Positions 25,801 through 33,958 of a stretch of DNA of 55,968 nucleotides are shown here, one piece after another. A program made the position numbers and the translations under genes. This stretch comes from Pseudomonas tehranensis (GTDB lineage Bacteria; Pseudomonadota; Gammaproteobacteria; Pseudomonadales; Pseudomonadaceae). The DNA is taken from positions 1 through 55,968 of the forward strand of contig NZ_JABWQV010000011.1 in the NCBI RefSeq assembly GCF_014268615.1, given 5' to 3'. The notes beneath the pieces were generated by a model. The model saw only the letters and a program-made list of their open reading frames with translations. It searched no databases and was not told where the DNA came from. The stretch's first letter is position 1, and every line of letters begins with the position of its first letter.

Positions 25801-25933
25801 GTAGATATCCTTGCTGTTGGCTTTGCCAGGTTATTCAACTTGCCAATCTTTAAATGTTTTACGTCGGGCCGCAGTGCGGTGCACACCTGTTTAAACAGGC
25901 GCGCCAAGGGCATTGGCACACTGTACTTACGTG
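25801..25933 (-). other. aprI-aprD intergenic region with palindromes
   Basis: 133 bases between the inhibitor stop and aprD. It contains the perfect 14-base palindrome CCTGTTTAAACAGG (25886-25899) and, next to it, GCCAA/TTGGC (25902-25906 and 25912-25916). Neither has a T-run. Possible processing or attenuation site, or operator for a separate aprD promoter; the sequence alone does not decide. Confidence 0.5.
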
Positions 25934-26371
25934 TTAAGGAATGGTTTGGGGTGGACTCCGTTCGAGCGTCACTACCTGACCTGATTTCAAGGTGACTTGA
26001 TAGTGTTGCTCTTGACGCAGTTGCAAGTGAATCCGGCTGTTCTGTTTGCCAATCAGTGAAAGGCCGTCTGGCTCGGTGAACCAATGGACCGGCTCATCGC
26101 CCAGCCACTGTCCCAGGCAGGCGGTTTGCCCGACCAGGGTTTGATCTGCCCGAAGCTCGACAAGGCAGATGCTGGACGGCGCGTCTTGGGACGATGGGGG
26201 CTGCGCAGGCGCCTGCGGCCCCGACAGAACAGCCTGCCACTGGCCGGCCAACTGGGAAGGTTCTGCTAACAACAGGCTGCGCGCCATGGCGACTTCTCCG
26301 GTAAACATCATCAGCGTAGCGAGTAACCAGGCACCTGCCTGGACACCTCGGGGCTTAGGGCTTTTGCACAT
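25934..26371 (-). CDS. aprI: Periplasmic inhibitor of alkaline protease (Inh family)
   Basis: 145 residues. Signal peptide (WLLATLMMFTGEVAMA) cleaved near residue 30, then the mature N-terminus RSLLLAEPSQLAGQWQA. In this family the mature N-terminus inserts into the serralysin active site. The body has the Inh beta-barrel pattern with one Cys pair (ICLVELRADQTLVGQTACLGQWL). It protects the cell from AprA that stays inside. The frame is open to 26554 but that part overlaps aprA in another frame; the ATG at 26371 fits the signal peptide. Confidence 0.93.
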   Translation of the reverse strand: MCKSPKPRGVQAGAWLLATLMMFTGEVAMARSLLLAEPSQLAGQWQAVLSGPQAPAQPPSSQDAPSSICLVELRADQTLVGQTACLGQWLGDEPVHWFTEPDGLSLIGKQNSRIHLQLRQEQHYQVTLKSGQVVTLERSPPQTIP

Positions 26372-26387
26372 AGGTTCAATCCTGAAG

Positions 26388-26422
26388 GATCCCGCAAGAG
26401 CGCTGGCCGCTCCCACGGGATC
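26388..26422. promoter_or_regulatory. Hairpin between aprA and aprI
   Basis: GATCCCG (26388-26394) pairs with CGGGATC (26416-26422); inside it GAGCG (26398-26402) pairs with CGCTC (26408-26412). The minus-strand copy reads CGTGGGAGCGG, so it may derive from a REP element. It has no U-run and lies in the 58-base gap, so it more likely protects the aprA message or attenuates read-through into aprI than fully terminates. Confidence 0.6.
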
Positions 26423-26429
26423 GAGGACA

Positions 26430-27887
26430 TCAGGCCACGATATCCGAGACAGCCGCCTGGCCGACGGTACTGACCAGGAAGTCAGCCACGCCGTGCCCGG
26501 AGAAGTCCACCGACAGCAGGCTGTTGCCACCTGATGTCGACAGCACCGCATCACCCGCCGTACCGGTGAATGCGTTCACAAAGTGCAGGCCCGCGCCTTT
26601 GGTGATGGCGGTCAGGTCGATCTTGTCCAGGCCGCTGACGAAATCGAGGATCTGATCGACCGCACCTGGCCGTGAGTCAGAACTGGCGGCGAACACGAAG
26701 GTGTCCGAGCCCGAACCGCCCCACAGTTTGTCGGCACCGCCGGCGCCCCAAAGGATGTCGTTGCCGGCACCGCCCTTGAGTTCGTTGGCCACGGAGTTGC
26801 CGATCAGCAAGTCACTGCCCGAGCCGCCAATGGCATTCTCGATGGTCACCCCCTGAGCGATGGACACGTTACCCACCATGCCGCCTACGTCGGAAAACGA
26901 GGCGCCATTGAGGTTGATTTTCTGGTTTTGTGTGAAGCCTGAAAAATCCAGGGTGTCGCGGCCACCGGCGTCCCATACCGAGAACACGACTTTGTCCGAA
27001 GACGAGGATGCGCTGTAGAAGTCGCGACCGGTGTTGGAGTTGAAGCCGTAGGTCGAGTCGCCGGTCCGGGTGCTGGTGTTGGCACCGTAGAGCTTCTGAA
27101 TGGCCGCAATGTCATCCATCAGCGGGCCCGAGGCATAGGCTTCGACGCCGCCCTTGCTGAAGTCCTGGCTGGTGTTGGTTTCACTCCAGTAACTCATGAG
27201 GCTGTAGCCTCGGGTGTCCTGAGCATAGGTGGCGTCATCGTAGGTCGGGCTACCTTCACCGGCGTTATAGTCGCCAGGATGCGCCAGGCCCAGGCTGTGA
27301 CCGATTTCATGGGTCAGGGTCTGACGGCCATAGTTGTTCAGTTCCGGGTTCTTGTTCTGGGTGTAGCGGCTGTTGATCAGGTACCAGGAAGTCCCGTCAT
27401 AACCGGCGCCCGTGCCCGGTAAATAGGCAAATGCCGCCGCGCCGTCCTGGCCGCTGCTGTAGTTGCCGAAGGTCATGTGGCCGTCGCCACCGCTGGCCCT
27501 TTCAGTGAACGTGACATTGGCCACGTCCGCCCAGGACTGCATGGCCAGGACCGCCTGGCCTTTCTGTTGCGCGCTGAACTGGCTGAAACCGCTGATGCCG
27601 TGCTTGTTCATGGTGCTTGAGGAGGCAGAGGTCAGGAACGTGTAGGTCAGCTCGATCTTGCCGCTGGCGTCCCGGTCCTGGTAGGCCGCACCGTCGCGCA
27701 GCAACTGGGTGGCCGCTTCGTCCACGGAGTACGAGGGTTTGCCGTTGACGGTCAGATTGCCGCCACGATCGTATTGGTGGCTGAAACTATTGATCTGATT
27801 GAATGCACTGCTGGCCGCCGCCAGTGACTGTGGCGCCCAGAGCAGTTGCTCAGCAGAATCAATAGCGCTGTTTTTGACTTTCGACAT
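26430..27887 (-). CDS. aprA: Serralysin-type extracellular metalloprotease (alkaline protease)
   Basis: 485 residues. The zinc site is [11 protein letters not shown] (His193, Glu194, His197, His203), with the Met-turn at Met231 and Tyr233 (SLMSYW). Calcium-binding RTX repeats run from about 345 ([33 protein letters not shown]). The C-terminus ends SDIVA, a type I secretion signal. The short propeptide begins [14 protein letters not shown]. It is the main heat-stable milk-spoilage protease of the group (AprX). The ATG at 27887 is preferred over the GTG six bases upstream because AAGGA is then nine bases away. Confidence 0.97.
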   Translation of the reverse strand: MSKVKNSAIDSAEQLLWAPQSLAAASSAFNQINSFSHQYDRGGNLTVNGKPSYSVDEAATQLLRDGAAYQDRDASGKIELTYTFLTSASSSTMNKHGISGFSQFSAQQKGQAVLAMQSWADVANVTFTERASGGDGHMTFGNYSSGQDGAAAFAYLPGTGAGYDGTSWYLINSRYTQNKNPELNNYGRQTLTHEIGHSLGLAHPGDYNAGEGSPTYDDATYAQDTRGYSLMSYWSETNTSQDFSKGGVEAYASGPLMDDIAAIQKLYGANTSTRTGDSTYGFNSNTGRDFYSASSSSDKVVFSVWDAGGRDTLDFSGFTQNQKINLNGASFSDVGGMVGNVSIAQGVTIENAIGGSGSDLLIGNSVANELKGGAGNDILWGAGGADKLWGGSGSDTFVFAASSDSRPGAVDQILDFVSGLDKIDLTAITKGAGLHFVNAFTGTAGDAVLSTSGGNSLLSVDFSGHGVADFLVSTVGQAAVSDIVA

Positions 27888-28220
27888 AAACACACTTCCT
27901 TGTTTGCAATGGAACAGTTTTTGTCAGATAGAACAATCTCTGGCGAGAGCGTCCTATCACTCGCCCAATTGAGGACGCAAGAAAACTGACACAATTGGAA
28001 ATCAAACGTCCAGCGAATTTTTTTGACCCTTTGACGCACTCACGCCTTCAACAACGGCGAAAGATACACGGCGCCCCGTTAGTACAGGTATTTCCCGGAA
28101 GACATTAAAGATTGTAGGACAAGATTCTATTTAAATATTAAATGAGGTTAACCACCATTTGCCAATCACGTCGCACTTCTAGCAACTAAGTGCCAGCGAA
28201 ACGCTACTAACTAATGGCGG
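27888..28220. other. aprA upstream region
   Basis: 333 bases, clearly more AT-rich than the flanks, between aprA and the LysR gene (both minus strand). Besides the Rsm site it holds the AT-rich inverted repeat ATTTAA-TAT-TTAAAT (minus strand, 28129-28143), about 240 bases before aprA. I could not fix a convincing promoter. No gene seen. Confidence 0.6.
27894..27903 (-). promoter_or_regulatory. RsmA/RsmE binding site over the aprA ribosome binding site
   Basis: The minus strand reads ACAAGGAAGT, a full match to the A/U-CANGGANG-U/A consensus for RsmA/RsmE (CsrA family), and includes the AAGGA ribosome binding site of aprA. In P. fluorescens-group strains aprA is a known target of the GacS/GacA-Rsm cascade, where small RNAs RsmX/Y/Z remove the repressor at high cell density. 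Site seen; function from the family. Confidence 0.85.
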
Positions 28221-29126
28221 CTAAATCTCTACGGTTTTGCCTGAACACACTTCCCGCAGACAACCGCGAAACCAGCGGTGCACAGGATCGGCATCCATTC
28301 GGGGGTGCCAAAGCATGGAAATCGTGAATGTCGGCAGCGCAAACGGCAACGCAAAGCTGTGCATGCCGACGCGCAGGCGGGTGGTATAGCGTTCAGGGAC
28401 GCTGGCGATCAGGTCGCTGGACCGGGCAAGGCCCAGCGCAGTGGAGAAGCCAGGGACGGTGATCGCGATCTGCCGTGTCAGGTTCAAGGACCGCAAGGCC
28501 TGGTCGATGACGCTGTGGTCCAGACCCCGCAAGGAAACGCCGATGTGCCCGCCTGCCGCATAACCGGCGGTACACACCTCGGCCCGACTCAGCGGGTGAC
28601 CCGCGCGCACCACGCCAATGAGGCGATCAGTGAACAACGCCTGGGTTCGTAGCTCCGGGCTGGTGTCCTTGTCCACGACCGCCGTTTCCAGATCCACGCT
28701 GCCCTCTCGCAGCGCCGTACTGTCCTTGTCGGCCTTGTCCAGGAAATGCAGCCGCACACCGGGCGCCTGCTCGTTGATGCGGTTGATCAAGTCGATGGCG
28801 AAGTTTTCAACGAACCCTTCCCGGGTGCGCAGGATGAAAGTGCGGCTCAGTCGGCGCAGATCCGGCACCTGGGACGGCCGCAGCGCCGCTTGGGCATCCT
28901 GCACCAGTTGGCTGACCTGCTCGCGCAACGCCAAAGCGCGGGGTGTGGGCACCAGGCCCCGCCCGGCTCGCACCAGCAGCGGATCACCCGTGGTTTCGCG
29001 CAACCGCGCCAGCGCCCTGCTCATGGCCGAAGGGCTGAGTCGCAGTCGCCGAGCGGCGCGGGCCACGCTGCCTTCCGACAGCAAGACATCGAGAGTAATC
29101 AGCAGATTGAGGTCGGGTGTGGACAT
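28221..29126 (-). CDS. LysR-family transcriptional regulator
   Basis: 301 residues. Winged helix-turn-helix at about 5-63 (LNLLITLDVLLSEGSVARAARRLRLSP and onward) and an effector domain after residue 90. It is divergent from the MFS exporter gene with 130 bases between them, the usual arrangement of a LysR regulator and its target. The effector is unknown. It is adjacent to aprA but faces the same way, with a long gap, so there is no reason to link it to protease control. Confidence 0.92.
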   Translation of the reverse strand: MSTPDLNLLITLDVLLSEGSVARAARRLRLSPSAMSRALARLRETTGDPLLVRAGRGLVPTPRALALREQVSQLVQDAQAALRPSQVPDLRRLSRTFILRTREGFVENFAIDLINRINEQAPGVRLHFLDKADKDSTALREGSVDLETAVVDKDTSPELRTQALFTDRLIGVVRAGHPLSRAEVCTAGYAAGGHIGVSLRGLDHSVIDQALRSLNLTRQIAITVPGFSTALGLARSSDLIASVPERYTTRLRVGMHSFALPFALPTFTISMLWHPRMDADPVHRWFRGCLREVCSGKTVEI

Positions 29127-29256
29127 GGCGCAGCCCTGGGTTGGAGTAGGTGGCGCTGCATGCAGTTATAAAGTGCAATCCGTGCGTCTTCCGCCATGTT
29201 ATGCCCAGGCGTAACGTTCTGACAGCTCCATTTTTAGAGCGGCAGAGACAGAGGAC

Positions 29257-30726
29257 ATGATGAAACCAGCCAATACCCAACCCAGCCTGCCGAGCGCGAC
29301 GGGCGCACAACGGGTCTTTTCACCGCGCTGGGCCTTGACCAGCCTTTCACTGTCGACCTTGCTGGCCTCCCTGGGCGCCAGCGTGGCGACGGTGGGTTTG
29401 CCGACACTGGCCCATGCGTTCGAGGCCTCCTTCCAGCAAGTGCAGTGGGTCGTCCTTGCCTATTTACTGGCAATTACCACCCTGATTGTCAGCCTCGGGC
29501 GATTGGGGGACTTGCTCGGTCGTAGCCGGTTACTACTGGCCGGGATCGTGCTGTTCACCCTCGCATCAGCGCTATGCGGCATGGCGCCTTCGCTTTGGCT
29601 GTTGATCGCAGGCCGGGCATTACAGGGTCTTGGTGCGGCCATCATGATGACGTTGACCCTGGCCCTGGTGAGTGAAACGGTCAGCAAGGAAAAGACCGGC
29701 AGCGCGATGGGGCTGTTGGGCACCCTCTCCGCAGTCGGAACCGCCCTTGGCCCCTCACTGGGTGGTGCGCTTATCAGCGGTTTCGGGTGGCAGGCGCTAT
29801 TTTTGATTAATGTTCCTCTTGGACTGCTGACGTTTGTCCTGGCCTGGCGTTCATTGCCCGCCCAACCACCCATGCGGGTAGTCGGGCGCCCGCGCTTTGA
29901 TGCCTTGGGCACGCTGTTATTGGCAGCAACGCTTGCTGCCTATGCATTGGCCACGACGTTGGGACGGGGGAACTTCGGCTGGCCGAATATGGCGCTGTTG
30001 CTGACTGCGATCCTGGGCGGCAGTCTGTTTGTTTTGGCCCAGCGGCGGGTCGCGGCGCCGTTGATCCCCGTGGCGTTGCTGGGAGACCGGCTGCTGGTTT
30101 GCGGGCTGGTGACCAGTGCTCTGGTGGCAACGGTCATGATGGCGACGCTGCTGGTAGGGCCCTTCTACCTGTCCGTCGCCCTTGGATTGCCTGCCGCGCT
30201 GGTGGGGCTGGCGTTGGCGGCGGGACCGTCGGTGGCTGCGCTGACGGGTGTGCCTGCCGGGCGGCTGGTGGACCGGTTCGGCGTGCGCCCTGTGCGGCTC
30301 GTCGGGCTGCTGGTCATGATTGTCGGCTGTCTGATGCTGTCTCTGATGTCACCGACCCTCGGTGTGGGCGGCTATGTCGGTGCTATCGCGGTAACGACCC
30401 TTGGCTATGCGCTGTTCCAGACGGCCAACAACACCGCAGTGATGGCGAACGTGCCAGCAGACAAACGTGGCGTCTTCTCAGGGCTGCTCAACTTGTCGCG
30501 CAATCTGGGTTTCCTGACCGGTGCATCGGCACTCGGCGCGGTGTTTGCCCTGACTGTACCGACGAATGGCATCGTCCGCGCCTCCCCCGAAGCGGTAACA
30601 AATGGCTTGCATCTGACCTTCGCCGTAGCCACATCGTTGATGCTGTTGTCCTGGCTAGTGGTCTTGCAATGCCGTGAACCAGAGCCTCTGGATGGGCGTA
30701 ATGACATCCTTGCCCAGAGAAAGTGA
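29257..30726 (+). CDS. MFS transporter, DHA2 drug:H+ antiporter type (14 TM)
   Basis: 489 residues with about 14 hydrophobic helices. LGDLLGRSRLL (motif A of the loop between helices 2 and 3) and LGAAIMMTLTLALVSE followed by GSAMGLLGTLSAVGTALGPSLGG (motif C) identify the DHA2 family of multidrug exporters. The second ATG (29260) is equally possible; AGAGGA lies just before. Likely controlled by the divergent LysR protein. Confidence 0.92.
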   Translation: MMKPANTQPSLPSATGAQRVFSPRWALTSLSLSTLLASLGASVATVGLPTLAHAFEASFQQVQWVVLAYLLAITTLIVSLGRLGDLLGRSRLLLAGIVLFTLASALCGMAPSLWLLIAGRALQGLGAAIMMTLTLALVSETVSKEKTGSAMGLLGTLSAVGTALGPSLGGALISGFGWQALFLINVPLGLLTFVLAWRSLPAQPPMRVVGRPRFDALGTLLLAATLAAYALATTLGRGNFGWPNMALLLTAILGGSLFVLAQRRVAAPLIPVALLGDRLLVCGLVTSALVATVMMATLLVGPFYLSVALGLPAALVGLALAAGPSVAALTGVPAGRLVDRFGVRPVRLVGLLVMIVGCLMLSLMSPTLGVGGYVGAIAVTTLGYALFQTANNTAVMANVPADKRGVFSGLLNLSRNLGFLTGASALGAVFALTVPTNGIVRASPEAVTNGLHLTFAVATSLMLLSWLVVLQCREPEPLDGRNDILAQRK

Positions 30727-30846
30727 GGGCCTGATCAAAACGGCATAAGTCGTGATGCAAATCAAAAAAAGTGAACCAATCGCCAAACGGCCTGAAAAAA
30801 GCCACATGACATTCATTTTCAGGTGCTATTTTTAGTTCTCACTGGT

Positions 30847-30863
30847 AGAGCCATGATGGCTCT
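30847..30863. terminator. Hairpin after the MFS gene
   Basis: AGAGCC (30847-30852) pairs with GGCTCT (30858-30863) around ATGAT, followed by TCCTTCCT. It is a short stem 120 bases past the MFS stop with only a loose pyrimidine run, so a weak terminator candidate. Confidence 0.4.
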
Positions 30864-30915
30864 TCCTTCCTGATATGAGCAAACGGAAGCGCTTGATGAA
30901 GAAGGTGGGCAACAG

Positions 30916-31194
30916 ATGAATAGAGGATCTTTCAGCAAGGTTACGTTTCCCAACGCCTGCCAGTTGATGCGCTGGCATTTTCATCCCATGGGATTCGAGG
31001 CCAGCATGGACGCACCGGGCAGTATGGTCGCCCGGCTGTTTGACCGTGCCAGCGGCGAGACTATGATCGCGATTGCGGGCATCCCCTGCGCGACAGTGAT
31101 GAACGCCCCTGACGTGGAGCGAATAATCGAAGCAGTGGAAGCCGAGCTGGAAGCTTTCGTGCCACCGGTTGGCTTGCGACGATTTGCCTCCTGA
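30916..31194 (+). CDS. DUF1652 protein
   Basis: 92 residues. The conserved core TFPNACQLMRWHFHPMGFEASMDAPG (split here by reading, residues about 9-34) followed by ARLFDRASGETMIAIAGIPC is characteristic of the Pseudomonas-restricted DUF1652 family. Function unknown. It is followed at once by a strong terminator. The first residues (MNRGSFSK) vary in the family. Confidence 0.88.
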   Translation: MNRGSFSKVTFPNACQLMRWHFHPMGFEASMDAPGSMVARLFDRASGETMIAIAGIPCATVMNAPDVERIIEAVEAELEAFVPPVGLRRFAS

Positions 31195-31200
31195 AAAAAA

Positions 31201-31227
31201 GAAGCCCACAGCAGTGGGCTTCTTTTT
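31201..31227. terminator. Rho-independent terminator, bidirectional
   Basis: GAAGCCCAC (31201-31209) pairs with GTGGGCTTC (31214-31222), loop AGCA, followed by TTTTT and preceded by AAAAAAA. It ends DUF1652 on the plus strand and can end the SF1 helicase transcript on the minus strand. Confidence 0.95.
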
Positions 31228-31258
31228 GGCTGACGGTTTTGTTCGTGTATCGAGGTTC

Positions 31259-33727
31259 TCAACCGCGGGCGCGGCGATGATCGGCAAAGAACGGCTTGCC
31301 GGTCCCTATCCGATCCGAAGCCTTGGGCGTCTTGTTCATTTGTGTGTCCTGCCCATCGACATACCAATAGCAGTGCTGCACCGCCCGGGTAATGCCGACA
31401 TAGGCCAGACGCAGAATCTCATCCTTCTGTGCCGTGTCGTACGGCTCGGCATCGCCCTCCTGGCCAAGCCCGGCCATTCGGTAGACCTGATTCTTGTAGG
31501 GGGAACTGGTTGAGTGCTGGCAGTCACCGAGCAAAAACACCGCATCGGCCTGAAGTCCCTTGGCGCTGTGGTAAGTCATCTGTCGGAGGCGTCGCACGGG
31601 GTACGGCAAGCTAGAATCCACATTAACTGTTGGTTGAATATGCTTTTCAATCAATAGCTTATCGCTGCTTTTTCGATAAAGCATCAAGATTGAATCGCCT
31701 TTGCGGTAGTGTTCGTCCAGCCGCTTCGCCAAGCCTTCGTCGTCTCTGTCCAGCACATTGACCGGGCTCAAGGTTCGAGGCGCGCCGCTGGCCTTGGCCT
31801 TTTTGCCGGGAATCGCCGCAGCCGCGCGCACGACGTGTTCGGCGGCGTCAATGATGTGCTGATGGCTACGGTAGTTGTCGGTGAGCATGACCCGGGTGTT
31901 TGCCGGTGAAGGAAACTGTTTGTTGAACGCCATGAAATAACTCGGGGAGCTGCCGCGCCAGCCGTAAATCGACTGCCAATCATCGCCCACGCACAGCAAG
32001 GAGGAACGTTGGGCGCCCCGTCCCACATGCATGGCGGGACCGCGGCTGCGCACTTCCCGCAGGCTGGCGCGAAGCCAGGAGACGATCTGCGGCGAGACAT
32101 CTTGAAACTCGTCGATCATCAAGTGCGACAGAGGACGCAGTATCGCATCGCTCAACAGCTTGAAGTTCTCGGGGGAATGCTCACTGAACAGCGCGAACAT
32201 TCGGTTATAAGTCATGACGGGCGGCGACTGATCCAGCAAATGATCTTCAAATGCCCGCCAGTAGCGACTCAGGGCCTCAAAGAAATAACGATCCGGGTCA
32301 TCCTGGGCAAAACACATCCGGCCCACGGCGTCCGGGACGTCCAGGCCCAGGTTCTCGATAAAGCCGGCGGCCGCGACGAAACAATCCAGCAACGGTGCCG
32401 AACCCAGTTCGCCTTTCACTTTGTAATCGAACCCTGGGCCTGCGCTGGCATCGCCGGCCAAGACGCTCAATACACGCTTTGACGCCTCATAACTATCGAG
32501 CCATATCAATGGCTTAGAGCAGAAAGCTTGAAACAGGGTGCGCTTGACTGCCCACTCCGCACGGATACTCAGCTTGGCGCCCGGCCGGCTGAGTCGGGCG
32601 TCTTCCCGCGGATCGAAACCCAGCATCACCCAGGCGTCCAGAGTTGGAACATAGCCGTGACAATAAAAGGTCGCGCCATTGATCTGGAATGCCTGACGCT
32701 TTGGCACGATGCCCTTGATCGGCCAGGCGCTGGCGCGAAACCACAGGTCTTCGATCGCATCGCACAGCTCTTCATCGCGCTGGGCGGCCAGCTCGGTCAC
32801 GGCTACACGTTTCTGCACATCAGGGTGGTCGCGTTCCAGCTCCTTGAGCTGCAAGGCATGGCGGGACATCGGCTTGATCAGTTCGCGAAAACGCTCGTCG
32901 CGCTGATAGAGACCGTGATAGCAGGCATTGAGCTGTTGGCGCTGAGCATCGTTGATGCGCAATTCAAAGGGATTGCCTTGGGCGTCATCATCCGGCGATT
33001 CGGTGCGATGGCTCAGGGTTTCAAACGCCTGGAGTCGCTCGAACCCGGGCAGGCTGCGCACCATGGGCAAGATGCGTGAATGGAAGGTTCGCACCAGGTC
33101 GCGAGCTTCCTTGAGGCTGATTGTCCGCCCCCAGAGGGCGAAAACCTCAATGAGTTTGTGAATGAAATCCTTGCGCGACTCCCGCGTGAAGGTCACCACG
33201 GTCATCGAATCCAACTCAAAACCCAGGTAATGGGACAGCAGCACAATACGTAGCACCAGGGTCGTGGACTTCCCGGCGCCTGCGCCCGCAACGACCGAGG
33301 TAGACGGCGTATCGCTCAGGATCATCTTCCACTGCGCGGCGCTCGGCTGGGCGTGAGCAGGAAGCAATCGGGCAACATCGGCCTTGATGCGTTTCTTGAG
33401 TTCGGCGGTCAACGGCAGGCGCCAGTCATCGAACAACAGATCATCGACTTTCGGTGCCGGGTGTTCAGTGCTTCGGGAATCCCGAATCAACAGGACCTGA
33501 CGGCCCTCTTCCAACCCTTCGGCCTTGCCTTCCTTATGGCCGTAGTCAAAACCGGCGCTATGCCCGCTGCGAAAGCCGTCGGCCTGGCCGTGCAGCCAGG
33601 AAGCCCGATGCTGGGCTCGAAGTCGCGTCAGGCCATGACCTAAAAACCGCGCGGCCAGACGCTTGAGTAAAGGCATCTGCGCCAGGGGCAGAAGTTCGGG
33701 GGGAAGATCGGGAGTGTGTTGCGACAC
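31259..33727 (-). CDS. UvrD/HelD-type superfamily 1 DNA helicase
   Basis: 822 residues. Walker A VAGAGAGKST at about 145, motif VVTFTRESRKDFI, DEFQDVS (Walker B, about 535), GDDWQSIYGWRG, and late motifs YHSAKGLQADAVFLLGD and RLAYVGITRA. An N-terminal region of about 100 residues precedes the helicase and includes a Gly/His repeat-like stretch (GFRSGHSAGFDYGHKEGKAEG). Translation begins at GTG with GGAG nine bases upstream. It is probably a DNA-repair or replication-restart helicase; the exact role is unknown. Confidence 0.9.
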   Translation of the reverse strand: MSQHTPDLPPELLPLAQMPLLKRLAARFLGHGLTRLRAQHRASWLHGQADGFRSGHSAGFDYGHKEGKAEGLEEGRQVLLIRDSRSTEHPAPKVDDLLFDDWRLPLTAELKKRIKADVARLLPAHAQPSAAQWKMILSDTPSTSVVAGAGAGKSTTLVLRIVLLSHYLGFELDSMTVVTFTRESRKDFIHKLIEVFALWGRTISLKEARDLVRTFHSRILPMVRSLPGFERLQAFETLSHRTESPDDDAQGNPFELRINDAQRQQLNACYHGLYQRDERFRELIKPMSRHALQLKELERDHPDVQKRVAVTELAAQRDEELCDAIEDLWFRASAWPIKGIVPKRQAFQINGATFYCHGYVPTLDAWVMLGFDPREDARLSRPGAKLSIRAEWAVKRTLFQAFCSKPLIWLDSYEASKRVLSVLAGDASAGPGFDYKVKGELGSAPLLDCFVAAAGFIENLGLDVPDAVGRMCFAQDDPDRYFFEALSRYWRAFEDHLLDQSPPVMTYNRMFALFSEHSPENFKLLSDAILRPLSHLMIDEFQDVSPQIVSWLRASLREVRSRGPAMHVGRGAQRSSLLCVGDDWQSIYGWRGSSPSYFMAFNKQFPSPANTRVMLTDNYRSHQHIIDAAEHVVRAAAAIPGKKAKASGAPRTLSPVNVLDRDDEGLAKRLDEHYRKGDSILMLYRKSSDKLLIEKHIQPTVNVDSSLPYPVRRLRQMTYHSAKGLQADAVFLLGDCQHSTSSPYKNQVYRMAGLGQEGDAEPYDTAQKDEILRLAYVGITRAVQHCYWYVDGQDTQMNKTPKASDRIGTGKPFFADHRRARG

Positions 33728-33874
33728 GCTGAGGGACTCCGGTGTTCAGAACCATGGCGGCTATGGTGTCTGTATTTGTCAGCGGATTCCACTCAAAAGC
33801 TTGTAAGTCATGGATTTAGGCGATGAAGTGAAAGTGGTGTCGCACATCGCCATCAGTGTCGCCCGACCCACCGT

Positions 33875-33950
33875 CATCGCGAGCTGGTTCGCTCCCACAA
33901 AGGCCGGGGTGCACCGCAAAGCCAATGTGGGAGCGAGCCTGTTCGCGATG
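33875..33950. repeat. Inverted pair of REP elements (GTGGGAGCGAGC family)
   Basis: CATCGCGAGCTGGTTCGCTC-CCAC (33875-33898) faces GTGGGAGCGAGC-CTGTTCGCGATG (33927-33950), with 28 bases between. Such head-to-head doublets are the typical mobile unit of Pseudomonas REPs. It sits between the SF1 helicase start and the pgm stop. Confidence 0.88.
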
Positions 33951-33958
33951 GGTTTGAA

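Noticed and set aside
25886..25899. CCTGTTTAAACAGG as a terminator of the aprAI transcript
   Set aside because: No U-run and an AT-rich centre; kept only as a palindrome of unknown role.
31259..33727. SF1 helicase, LigD and the nuclease-helicase pair as an anti-phage defence island
   Set aside because: They are spread among housekeeping genes, with no restriction, toxin or sensor partner and only chromosomal-type neighbours; DNA repair is the simpler reading.
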